Positions 48,858 through 57,469 of a DNA stretch of 64,000 nt are shown in pieces. Each line of letters starts with the position of its first letter. The first letter of the stretch is position 1. Source of the stretch: Clostridium sp. 'deep sea' (GTDB taxonomy: Bacteria > Bacillota > UBA994 > PWPR01); assembly GCF_014931565.1 (NCBI RefSeq), contig NZ_CP063353.1:62001-126000 (forward strand). Reading direction: 5' to 3'. Under the pieces are notes generated by a model. The model was not told where the DNA came from. It saw nothing but the letters and a program-made list of their open reading frames with translations, and did not search any database. Made by a program: the position numbers and the translations under genes.

Positions 48858-48917
48858 TTTATTATTGTAGGTCAGCAAACAATAATAAATGAGAGATTGT
48901 TATGAGTTGAACAATCT
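48858..48917 (+). promoter_or_regulatory. Two perfect hairpins in the flaG leader
   Basis: Stem 1: TTTATTATTGT (48858-48868) with ACAATAATAAA (48879-48889), 10-base loop. Stem 2: AGATTGTT (48894-48901) with AACAATCT (48910-48917), eight-base loop. Both fall between the sigma-D site and flaG, inside the predicted 5' untranslated region. Neither loop holds GGA, and no T run follows, so I do not call them terminators or CsrA sites. Confidence 0.6.
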
Positions 48918-48968
48918 ATGTTACATTTCATCACAATGCAACTCTAATATTTAAAGGAGTTAACACTT

Positions 48969-49322
48969 ATGATTAATTCAATCAATCCTGTAGACTCAAT
49001 AGTTATTCAACTAAACAACAGTAAACTATCTAATAATACTGATCCCGATAAGTTTATAAAACAGCAAAACAATTCTGTACAAATTAATCTAGATATAAAA
49101 GAAGATCAAATTATTAGAGCTGTTGAAAATGTTAACAAGAGCTTTATGCTGGAAAACAAACGTATGGAATACGACTTTCAAGATGAAACAAACACAATTG
49201 TCATTAGAATAATAGATGCTCAAACAGATGAAGTAATAAAACAAATACCTAGCCAAAAATTACTCGATTATGCAGCTGGTTTAATGGAGTATATTGGTCT
49301 TAATTTAGATACTAAAATTTAG
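48969..49322 (+). CDS. flaG: FlaG-family protein
   Basis: A 117-residue FlaG/YvyC homologue, conserved C-terminal part EYDFQDETNTIVIRIIDAQTDEVIKQIPSQKLLDYAAGLMEYIGLNLDTKI. It lies before fliD, as in many flagellated Firmicutes, and is thought to influence filament length. AAAGGAG before the ATG. Confidence 0.92.
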   Translation: MINSINPVDSIVIQLNNSKLSNNTDPDKFIKQQNNSVQINLDIKEDQIIRAVENVNKSFMLENKRMEYDFQDETNTIVIRIIDAQTDEVIKQIPSQKLLDYAAGLMEYIGLNLDTKI

Positions 49323-49332
49323 GAGAGATATT

Positions 49333-51237
49333 ATGGGTAATAATATTAGTGCTTACTCCAAATATAATGGAATAAGTGGTTTAGCCAGTGGACTAGATAC
49401 AGAAAATATCATTAAAAAGCTTTTATCAAAAGACCAAGCAGGCATTGACAAGCTTAATGCTAACAAACAAAAAGAAACTTGGACTCAAGAAATTTATCAC
49501 TCAGTAATGTCTAAGTTCAAAACCTTTTCTAAAAAGTACTTCGATGTATTAAGCTCAGATACCTACCTTTTTAGTAAAGGAAGCAACAAAAAAGTAGTAA
49601 CATCTAACATAGCGAATAATTCCAGTAGTTTTGTTGAAATAACAGCAAAATCACAAGCAGCAGAGGGTAGCCATACAATTAATGCCATTACCCAATTAGC
49701 AACTTCTACAACAGTTGTAAGTACTGGAAAAGTAGCAAATGGACTAAATGGAACAAAAGCAATTAGTTTTCCTTTAACGATACCTGCCAATACCTCTTTC
49801 GGCATTGCTTTAGATGGTGCTTACTGTGAAGTTCCACTTGCTGCAGGAACCTTTAATTCTGCAGATGATTTAGTAACAGGCTTAAACAATTACTTTAATC
49901 AAGTATTTGGCACCGATCGTATACAAGCTAGTGCTACGGACGGTAAAATAAGCTTTAACTCTCAAAACAGTGTTGTGCAAGTGTTTGATGGTACTACAGC
50001 TAACAATTTTTTAGAGACACTTGGCATGAAAAATGGTCAAAAAAACATAGTTAACTTAGATAGTTCTGTTAGTGATTCACTAGGTGAAACATCAAGTAAT
50101 ATAAAATTTAAAATAAATGGTCAACAGTTTGAGTTTAGTAACACAACATCTATGCGTAAAATAATGGACACCATAAATAACTCTAAGGCCAATGTAACCA
50201 TGACTTATAGTAGCCTTAACGATAACTTTACTATAAAAACCAAAGATACAGGAGCGGTATCTGCCGTTATGATAGAAAATCAAGAGGGAAATTTATTTGG
50301 TACTAATAGTAAAATAAACATTACTCAAAATATCTATGCTAATGGAAAAGATGCTATGTTTTATCTTGATGACCCATCTAAAGCTAGCCCTATCACTAGG
50401 AGTGATAACAACTTTACTATAGATGGTGTGCGTTATTCGTTAAAAGAGGTTACTAACGAAGCCATAAGTTACGAAATAAGCCAAGATACCGAGGGTATGA
50501 TAGATACCATTAAAACATTTGTGAGTGATTTTAACGAATTAATAAGTAGCCTTGAAGCAAAAGTTAGTGAAAAAATTTATAAAGATTACCAGCCATTAAC
50601 TGCAGAACAAAAAAAGGAAATGACTGAAAATCAAATAAAACTATGGGAAGAAAAAGCTAAAAGTGGTTTAGTAAAGTATGATTCAACCTTAAATAAAATA
50701 GTTGATGATTTAAAAGATGCTTTTTGGAGTAAGATAGAGGGAGCTAGTACTACTCTATATGAGGCAGGAATAACTACCACTAAAAACTATAATAAATTTG
50801 AAATAGCAGTTGATGAAACAAAGCTAAAAGAAGCAATTCAAAAAGATGCTCAATCAGTATGGGATCTCTTTAATAAAGAGGGAGATATAGACTATAGTAG
50901 GAGACTTGATTCTGAGCAATATGCCCAGAGACAAAAAGAAAATGGTTTTGCTCAAAGAATATCAGATATAATAGAAAGTAATATCTCTACCTTTCGTGAT
51001 GATTACGATCTAAAAGGTATATTAGTAGAAAAAGCTGGCGTTGATGGTGACGCTTCTCAAAAAGAGAACACCTTTTCTAAAAACATAGAAAAACTTGAAA
51101 AGCGAGTTAAAGAAGCCATAAAGCGAATGAATACTAAAGAGCAAAGTTATTGGAGAAGGTTCACTGCTATGGAAAGAGCCCTTTCTCAACTAAATACCCA
51201 AAGCAGTTGGTTAGCTTCACAGTTCTCAGGTCAATAA
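49333..51237 (+). CDS. fliD: Flagellar filament cap protein FliD
   Basis: FliD (HAP2) of 634 residues: N-terminal ISGLASGLDTENIIKKLLSKDQAGIDKLNANKQKETWTQEIYHSV and C-terminal helix EQSYWRRFTAMERALSQLNTQSSWLASQFSGQ. The central adhesin-like part is variable. AGGAGAG before the ATG. Confidence 0.95.
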   Translation: MGNNISAYSKYNGISGLASGLDTENIIKKLLSKDQAGIDKLNANKQKETWTQEIYHSVMSKFKTFSKKYFDVLSSDTYLFSKGSNKKVVTSNIANNSSSFVEITAKSQAAEGSHTINAITQLATSTTVVSTGKVANGLNGTKAISFPLTIPANTSFGIALDGAYCEVPLAAGTFNSADDLVTGLNNYFNQVFGTDRIQASATDGKISFNSQNSVVQVFDGTTANNFLETLGMKNGQKNIVNLDSSVSDSLGETSSNIKFKINGQQFEFSNTTSMRKIMDTINNSKANVTMTYSSLNDNFTIKTKDTGAVSAVMIENQEGNLFGTNSKINITQNIYANGKDAMFYLDDPSKASPITRSDNNFTIDGVRYSLKEVTNEAISYEISQDTEGMIDTIKTFVSDFNELISSLEAKVSEKIYKDYQPLTAEQKKEMTENQIKLWEEKAKSGLVKYDSTLNKIVDDLKDAFWSKIEGASTTLYEAGITTTKNYNKFEIAVDETKLKEAIQKDAQSVWDLFNKEGDIDYSRRLDSEQYAQRQKENGFAQRISDIIESNISTFRDDYDLKGILVEKAGVDGDASQKENTFSKNIEKLEKRVKEAIKRMNTKEQSYWRRFTAMERALSQLNTQSSWLASQFSGQ

Positions 51238-51255
51238 AAGAAAGGGAGTATGGTT

Positions 51256-51657
51256 ATGCACAAGAATAGAAAGTCAGTAACCAACATTTATAGACAGCAA
51301 AGTGTTATGACAGCTTCCCCAGGAGAACTAACACTTATGCTTTATAATGAGTGTGTTAAAGACATTAATATTGCTATAGAAAGCATTAATGAAAGTGATA
51401 TGGAGAAAGCCCATAATTATATTACTAACTCAATAAACATTATTAGAGAGTTAGTAAAAACCCTAGATATGAGTATGCCCATAGCTAAAGAAATGCTTAA
51501 AATATATGATTTTATTATGTATAAATTAATGCAAGGTAACGTTAAAAAAGACCCCGAGCAACTCAAAGAAGCCTTAACACTGGTTGAAGAGTTTAGAACA
51601 ACTTGGTATCAGGTTATTAAAACTGTAGAACGAGAAGGCGCTAAAAATGCCATTTAA
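51256..51657 (+). CDS. fliS: Flagellin export chaperone FliS
   Basis: FliS, a helical flagellin chaperone: NIYRQQSVMTASPGELTLMLYNECVKDINIAIESI is diagnostic. ATG 51250 is one base after the AAGGGAG. ATG 51256 is well spaced and preferred (133 residues). The 3' end overlaps the next gene by 11 bases. Confidence 0.93.
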   Translation: MHKNRKSVTNIYRQQSVMTASPGELTLMLYNECVKDINIAIESINESDMEKAHNYITNSINIIRELVKTLDMSMPIAKEMLKIYDFIMYKLMQGNVKKDPEQLKEALTLVEEFRTTWYQVIKTVEREGAKNAI

Positions 51658-51967
51658 TTTTTTACAATGTTTAGAGCAGTTTCATAAACTAACGTTACAA
51701 CAACAAGACGCTATAGAAACAGATAACATAGAGTCGTTAGAGGAACTAAATAAAGCCAAGAACAAAGTAATTGAGCAAATGAAACAATATATTACCCCGG
51801 AAATAAAAAACGACAAAACTATTCAAAAACAGGTAAAAGTAGTTTTGCAAAAACATGAAGAAACAGTAAAATTATTAAATGAAATTAAAACAGAATTAGG
51901 AAAAAATATCTCTTTATCAAAAAAACATCAAACAGCTTTAGAGGGGTATTCAAAACTAATGCAGTAA
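51647..51967 (+). CDS. FliT-like small helical protein
   Basis: A 106-residue, all-helical, charged protein overlapping the fliS end, in the place where Firmicutes carry fliT (chaperone of FliD). Family-level similarity is too weak by eye to be sure. The heptad-like sequence (NIESLEELNKAKNKVIEQMKQYI) fits a FliT-type helical bundle. GAAGG in the fliS end serves as ribosome site, so translation is likely coupled. Followed by a terminator hairpin. Confidence 0.65.
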   Translation: MPFNFLQCLEQFHKLTLQQQDAIETDNIESLEELNKAKNKVIEQMKQYITPEIKNDKTIQKQVKVVLQKHEETVKLLNEIKTELGKNISLSKKHQTALEGYSKLMQ

Positions 51968-51980
51968 AATGAAATTATTT

Positions 51981-52003
51981 AGAGGAACGCTAAGCGTTCC
52001 TCT
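51981..52003 (+). terminator. Terminator hairpin closing the flaG-fliD-fliS unit
   Basis: AGAGGAACGC at 51981-51990 and GCGTTCCTCT at 51994-52003, three-base loop, ten perfect pairs. The following TGTCTTATG is only mildly T-rich. Confidence 0.65.
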
Positions 52004-52032
52004 TGTCTTATGTTAAAAAAAGGAGAACCGTA

Positions 52033-52398
52033 ATGGAGAAGCTATATAAATTAATTTTAGATAGTGCCTTTGAGGTACATAGTTTGTTAGGCCCAGGGCT
52101 TTTTGAGAATACCTATAAACAATGCTTGTCGCACGAGTTAAAGCTTAGAGATGTAAAAGTTGATGTAGAAAAAAGATTACCGGTATTCTATAAAGGCATA
52201 AAACTGGACTGTGGTTATCGTATTGATATGCTGGTGGAAAAGCAAATTGTAATTGAATTAAAATCAGTAGATAAATTGACAGCTTTACATATGTCTCAAC
52301 TACTTTCTTACATGAGATTATCAAACAAAAAGTTGGGTTTGTTAATTAATTTTAATACAAGGTTTTTAAAAGACGGAATTAAAAGAGTAGTTTTATAA
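52033..52398 (+). CDS. GxxExxY-family protein (PD-(D/E)XK-like fold)
   Basis: A 121-residue protein of the GxxExxY family (Pfam PDDEXK_3). The name-giving motif is present as GPGLFENTY (about residues 19-27). DMLVEKQIVIELK carries the Asp...Glu-x-Lys pattern of the PD-(D/E)XK nuclease fold, so a metal-dependent nuclease-like activity is conceivable, though none is established for the family. ATG 52033 has AAAGGAG seven bases upstream; the frame opens earlier at TTG 52003. It stands 30 bases after the flagellar terminator hairpin and about 100 bases before the repeat array, with which it may belong. Confidence 0.88.
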   Translation: MEKLYKLILDSAFEVHSLLGPGLFENTYKQCLSHELKLRDVKVDVEKRLPVFYKGIKLDCGYRIDMLVEKQIVIELKSVDKLTALHMSQLLSYMRLSNKKLGLLINFNTRFLKDGIKRVVL

Positions 52399-52499
52399 AT
52401 AATATATATCAATTGTTTACAAAACATTAATTGATAATTACATATACATGCCAAGTAAACAGTAAAATAAAGACTTAAGTGGAATGACTACAAATTTTG

Positions 52500-53747
52500 A
52501 TGCTGAGAGGCAACTAGATTTTCATTAAGCAATACCATCTTCTTTTCACTTTGTGCCCTTTGTGGTTAAAAATTTATTTAGACTAATTGGAGAGTATGAT
52601 TTTTAAAGCTGTTAGTAAATTAGAAATATTGAGGTTTAAAAATTGAGCTTAAAGTAGATAGTTAATGATTTAGTACCACAAAGAGCACGAAGGGAAAATA
52701 AGGTGTGGTAGGTAAATGGTAATCCTTACGCCTCAGCATCTTACTCTATAGTCAATCCATTTTTAGAAATTATATTGTAAAGTCTCATTTTTAAATCACT
52801 AATTAAGTTAAATCTGAAACCTCTTCATACCCTTTGCGCCCTTAGCGGTTAAAAACCATTTTAATCTAATTGGGGAGTATGATTTTTAAAGATTAATGTA
52901 ACAATATTTGAGGTTTAAAAATCAAGCTTGCAGGAAATAGTTAAGGGTTTTTAGTACCACAAAGTGCCCGAAGGGAAAAGAAGGTGTGGCAGGTAAATGG
53001 TAATCCTTACGCCTCAGCAGCATAATCTATAGACAATCCATTTTTTTAAGTCTTAATTATTAATCCTTCATTTTTAAACTACCAATTAAGTTAAATCCAG
53101 AAACCCTTTGTGCACTTAGTGGTTAAAAATTTATTTAGACTAATTTGAGAGTATGATTTTTAAAGCTGTTATTAAATTACAATATTTTAGGTTTAAAAAT
53201 TGAGCTTAAAGTTAATAGGTAATGTTTTTAATACCACAAAGTGCACGAAGGGAAAATAAGGTGGTATTGCTTAATGGTAATCCTTACGCCTCAGCATCTT
53301 AATTAATAGTCAATCCATTTTCAGGAATTTTATTGCAAAGTTTTATTTTTAAATCACCAATTAAGTTAAATCCAGAAACTTCTTAGTGCCCTTTGTGCCC
53401 TTAGTGGTTAAAAAATTATTTAGACTAACCGGAGAGTATGATTTTTAAAGCTTTAATTATATTACAAGTATTAGAGATTTAAAAATCAAGTTTGCAGTTA
53501 ATATTTAATGGTTTTTAGTACCACAAAGTGCACGAAGGGAAAATAAGGTGGTATTGCTTAATGGTAATCTTTACGCCTCAGCATCTTAATTAATAGTCAA
53601 TCCATTTATAGAAAATTTTATGAAAAGCTTCATTTTTAAACTACCAATTAAGTTAAATCCAAAAACCTCTTCGTGCCCTTTGTGCCCTTTGTGGTTTAAA
53701 ATTTATTTTAACTAATTGGAGAGTGTGATTTTAAAAGCTTAATGTAA
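52500..53747. repeat. Left part of a ~284-bp direct repeat array
   Basis: Five consecutive imperfect units. The landmark GAGTAT/GAGTGT falls at 52592, 52875, 53149, 53434 and 53721, giving periods of 283, 274, 285 and 287. Each unit has motif A (three 9-mers CTTNGTGNC ending CTTNGTGGT then TTAAA: 52547-52570 partial, 52823-52853, 53104-53127 short, 53382-53412, 53669-53700), a TGATTTTTAAAG box, motif B (ACCACAAAG then NGCACGAAGGG: 52674, 52954, 53232, 53519), and a conserved core (AATCCTTACGCCTCAGCAT). A and B are inverted relative to each other. No ORF is conserved across units. The array is split by an IS110 element. Confidence 0.9.
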
Positions 53748-53880
53748 TAGTTAAAAAGATACTGTTACACGTAGTCCAGCTAGCATTAGTCAATAAGAAA
53801 TAAAAAAAATAAGAGTAGGTATAAGAGTACACTTAATAAGGCTTCCGAAAAAGCCGAACAATAAAAAATGAAGTATAGTA

Positions 53881-54474
53881 TTAGGCAGCTAAGATATTTT
53901 TCTTAGAATTGTTTTCAACAAACATCCTTTTATGAATTTTAGGGTCTCTAACAACATAAGGATTTCTATTCTTAAGAACAGAAAAAACATATCTAAGTAA
54001 CTTATTCATAACAGCAACAACGCGAACTTTCTTTTTCTTATGCTTTAATTGCTCATGGTAATAATGATGAAGAGTAGAGTTTACAGGTTTTTGGTTAGGG
54101 CTTTTTCTAATACAGTGTAGAGAAAAAGAATATAATACCTTTCTACCAATAGAAGTACCTCTTTTAGACATCTTATTTTTGTCACCTTTAAACTTACCAG
54201 ATTCATTAACACTAGGATCAACACCAAAAAAGGCAACTAATTGCTGTGGTTTAGAAAAATTATCAATAGAGCCTATAGCCGAAAGTAAGGTAATAGCAGT
54301 CATTGAACCTAGACCTTTAAAAGAAGATAATAGGTCTAAATCCTCATGGAATTTAGCTCCAAAATCAGCATCATTAATATAAACATTAATTTCAGCATAA
54401 AGATCATCAATCAGTTCAGTATGGAACTTATAACTAGCAAGAAAACGTGTAACCTTACGAGCAAAAAAATTGAG
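53881..54474 (-). pseudogene. IS110 transposase, C-terminal fragment
   Basis: Open minus-strand frame of about 198 codons after a TAA at 54475-54477; the first ATG is only at 54303. It begins LNFFARKVTRFLASYKFHTELIDDLYAEI (helical linker), then contains the Transposase_20 domain (LLSAIGSIDNFSKPQQLVAFFGVDPSVNESGKFKGDKNKMSKRGTS) with the conserved Ser-Gly pair. It lies in a different frame from the N-terminal fragment. The coding sequence of the linker continues across the stop only if two single-base shifts are allowed (see findings). Confidence 0.85.
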
Positions 54475-54481
54475 TTAATGC

Positions 54482-55186
54482 CTAAAAAAGAGCCTCATTA
54501 GCTATTTGAAGTAGTTCTAGATACTTTTTGTTAGACCATTCTAAGCCACATTTTGCAGTTGTTCTTAGTAAATGAATTACATCATCTTGCACTGCATCAA
54601 TAAAACTTTGAGGAGTAGGATAGTTTTCAAAAAAAGCGAGAGCTGTCTTAGAACATATATTAGAGAAAGCTTTCTTTAACCCAGGGTAATAAACATTCAA
54701 GGAATTAGAAAACTCTTTTTTAACATTAGCCCTATCATCTATCCGGTTATAATATTCTCTAACTAAAAATTTAAGGTGCAAAAAATCTTCTGGAATATCC
54801 ATTGAAGTTTTAACATTGTCGAATTTACCAAGCTTTGCAAGAGAAAGAGAGTCTCTTTTATCATTTTTCACTTTTCTAATATTAAAATTCCTGTTAGAAT
54901 TAGATATCAGAGGATTTATCACAGATATATCCTTCTGGTTTTTTCTAAGGAAATGAAGAAGAGTTAAGTGATATATTCCCGTGCTTTCACAAAATAACTT
55001 GGGACTATCACCAAACTCTTCTTCTATTTTATTAATAAGATTTACAAGCTTGGTTAGTCCATCAAGATTATGATGAAACTTCAAATTTTTTTTATAAATA
55101 TCTCCATTAGGAGATAGAATTGTAACAACTGAGAAGTTTGCAGCAACATCAATTCCAGCAACAGGTACGTTATAATAATTAGCCAT
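54482..55186 (-). pseudogene. IS110 transposase, N-terminal DEDD fragment
   Basis: A 235-residue N-terminal RuvC-like DEDD domain: first Asp in VAGIDVAANFS, Glu in LFCESTGIYH, and the Asp pair in VKNDKRDSLSLAKLG. The frame stops at TAG (54482-54484) in the middle of the coiled-coil linker (NEALF), well short of the usual 350-420 residues. The frame extends to ATG 55231, but ATG 55186 has AAAGGAA six bases upstream. Broken, or expressed only through frameshifting. Confidence 0.85.
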
Positions 55187-55545
55187 AGTAAGTTCCTTTC
55201 TATCCAAAATGAGAGTAATATTGTGAGTCATTAACCTTGTTCGTTACCCGAATAGTTCTCTTGCTTATGATCAAGAGAAATTCAACCAGCTAAACCAATG
55301 AAACTCACATAATTACAGACTACGTCACGAATATAAACTCTTAAGAGTCATTCAAGGGGCGTACGTATATCTCTCATAGCATTATGTTACTATGAATTTA
55401 GAGTAAGGTTAAGTGGTTGAACTTCTATTCAATCACAAACAATACTTCTGAATACCTAACTATTATTCGTTTTAATCCTTATTCATTTTTTATATCTTAA
55501 TTATACAAGGGGCGAATCTTGTGTTCGCCTGAGTAAGATCTCACT
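55187..55545 (-). ncRNA. Candidate bridge-RNA region of the IS110 element
   Basis: Noncoding 5' end of the element, upstream of the transposase. This is where IS110-group elements are known to encode the bridge RNA that pairs with donor and target DNA. Several perfect or near-perfect stems are visible: 55257-55263 with 55272-55278, 55413-55421 with 55428-55436, and 55511-55516 with 55524-55529. I infer function from family knowledge and position; guide loops were not matched to the target. Confidence 0.5.
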
Positions 55546-56660
55546 TGAGGTTTAAAAATCGAGTTCTTAGAAAATAGTTAAGGGATTGATACCACAAAGT
55601 GCACTAAGGGAAAATAAGGTGTTATTGCTGAATGGTAATCCTTACGCCTCAGCATCTTAATTAATAGTCAATCCATTTCTTTAAGTTTTTATTATATAGA
55701 CTCATTTTTAAACTACAAATTATGTTAAATCCAGAAACCTCTTCGTGCCCTTTGTGCCCTTAGTAGTTAAATAATTATTTTAATCTAATTGGAGAGTGTG
55801 ATTTTTAAAGCTGTTAGTAATTAGAAATATGGAGGTTTAAAAAATTGAGCTTAAAGTTAATAGGTAATGTTTTTAATACCATAAAGAGCACGAAGGGAAA
55901 AGAAGGTGTGGCAGGTAAATGATAATCCTTACGCCTCAGCATCTTAATTTATAGTCAATCTATTTTTTTTAAGTTTTATTATATAGTTTCATTTTTAAAC
56001 CACCAATTAAGTTAAATCTAAAAACCTCTTAGTGCCCTTTGTGCCCTTAGTGGTTAAATAATTATTTTAATATAATTGGGGAGTGTGATTTTTAAAGCTG
56101 TTAGTAAATTAGAAATATTGAGGTTTAAAAATTGAGCTTAAAGTAGATAGTTAATGATTTAGTACCACAAAGTGCACGAAGTGAAAATAAGGTGGTATTG
56201 CTTAATGGTAATCCTTACGCCTCAGCATCTTCATTAATAGTCAATCCATTTTTTTAAATCTTTTTATATAGACTCATTTTTAAACCACCAATTAAGTTAA
56301 ATTCCAAAACCTCTTCGTGCCCTTTGTGCCCTTAGTGGTTAAAAATTTATTTTAATTAATTGGGGAGTGTGATTTTTAAAGCTGTTAGTAAATTAGAAAT
56401 ATTGAGGTTTAAAAATTGAGCTTAAAGTAGATAGTTAATGATTTAGTACCACAAAGTGCACGAAGGGAAAAGAAGATGGTATTGCTTAATAGTAATCTTT
56501 ACGCCTCAGCATCTTACTTTATAGTCAATCCATTTTCAGAAAATTTAATGCAAAGCTTCATTTTTAAACCACCAATTAAGTTAAATCCAAAAACCTCTTC
56601 GTGCCCTTTGCGCCCTTAGCGGTTAAAAATTATTTTAGCTAATTGTGAAGTATGATTTTT
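55546..56660. repeat. Right part of the ~284-bp direct repeat array
   Basis: Remainder of the interrupted unit plus three to four more. Landmarks fall at 55794, 56081, 56365 and about 56648 (periods 287, 284, about 283). Motif A copies: 55741-55771, 56028-56058, 56313-56343, 56597-56627. Motif B copies: 55590-55614, 55877-55901, 56163-56187, 56457-56481. Core AATCCTTACGCCTCAGCAT (or a near match) occurs in every unit. No coding potential is shared by the units. Confidence 0.9.
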
Positions 56661-56771
56661 AAAGCTTATATTTAAATATTTACATTAGTTTAAAATCTTA
56701 AAAACTTTTACAAACTTAGTGGTTACAAAAAAACATATCGACATTTTTCTTAATTACAAACATTACTAAAT

Positions 56772-56799
56772 TAAAGAAAATAACTAACTCACCGAACAT
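56772..56799 (+). promoter_or_regulatory. Sigma-D promoter for the unknown tail-anchored protein
   Basis: TAAA at 56772-56775, 16-base spacer, CCGAACAT at 56792-56799, 23 bases before the start codon. Confidence 0.6.
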
Positions 56800-56822
56800 A
56801 AAGGTAACAGGGGGTGGTAAAG

Positions 56823-57461
56823 ATGAAAATTCGTAACTTTACCTTTAATAAGTCTACAGTTACAGCAAATGTGGCTAATAAACAAACAGCTGTTAATAAT
56901 AAATTGTTACAAAACTTTAGTTTAAACCAAAACCAAACTAATCAGCTTTTAGCTCTTTTTAGTACTTTGCAGATTACCAGCTATGAGCAATTAATTGGTT
57001 ATTTAAACAACCCCCAAGTAAAACAGTATTTTAATAAAACTCAAAACCCCAAACTTGCCCAAAACATGCCCAACCCCAATGCCGTAAAAGAGGTGCCCGA
57101 AATAAGCAAAGACCTCTATAAACTAATGCAGCAGTTTGCCCAGTCTGCCACTAGAGATCATCTTATTTATGACATGGTCCGCAAAAACATGTTAAAAACA
57201 AAAGTAAAAAAAGATTTAACTAAAAACACCACTTTTGTTTTTACTGAAAACTTAACCCATCACAAAGTAAACGAAAAACCCAAAGCTGAGCTAGCTATCA
57301 ACGAATATGCTTCCGTTTTAATAAATAAACAGCTACAGCCCATAGCCAAAGAAAAACCAACAACCCTAAAAGAAAAAGATAACAGATTACTTAAAGCCGT
57401 AGCCTGGACTTGTGCCTTTATGATTCCCCTCATTTTTATGCTTGTTTGGCTTTTAAAATGA
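56823..57461 (+). CDS. Unknown tail-anchored protein, probably in the flagellar regulon
   Basis: I do not recognise this family. About 212 residues, very rich in Asn, Lys and Gln. The first 30 residues (RNFTFNKSTVTANVANKQTAV) look disordered. A helical middle follows, and a single C-terminal hydrophobic segment (about 192-211, AVAWTCAFMIPLIFMLVWLL) could anchor it in the membrane with the bulk in the cytoplasm. GTG 56814 is in frame, but GGGGTGG is spaced for ATG 56823. It has a sigma-D-like promoter just upstream and ends 9 bases before the flagellin promoter, so it is likely co-regulated with the filament. Confidence 0.65.
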   Translation: MKIRNFTFNKSTVTANVANKQTAVNNKLLQNFSLNQNQTNQLLALFSTLQITSYEQLIGYLNNPQVKQYFNKTQNPKLAQNMPNPNAVKEVPEISKDLYKLMQQFAQSATRDHLIYDMVRKNMLKTKVKKDLTKNTTFVFTENLTHHKVNEKPKAELAINEYASVLINKQLQPIAKEKPTTLKEKDNRLLKAVAWTCAFMIPLIFMLVWLLK

Positions 57462-57469
57462 AAAAATAT

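Larger units (their letters stand above)
53748..55545 (-). mobile_element. IS110-family insertion sequence inside the repeat array
   Basis: About 1.8 kb present in one repeat unit and absent from the others. The unit sequence stops after AATGTAAT near 53747 and resumes with GAGGTTTAAAAATC near 55546, matching the unit at 52875-52930. It holds a transposase on the minus strand in two frames, with about 360 bases of noncoding DNA at its 5' side and about 130 at its 3' side. No terminal inverted repeats were seen, as is usual for IS110. Exact ends are uncertain by a few bases. Confidence 0.85.

Noticed and set aside
53881-55186. Programmed frameshift of the IS110 transposase
   Set aside because: Joining the parts needs two shifts at two T runs; IS110 elements are not known for this, so decay or homopolymer error is simpler.
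52500-56660. CRISPR array
   Set aside because: Repeats are about 284 bp and diverged, with no short identical repeats separated by unique spacers of equal size and no cas genes.
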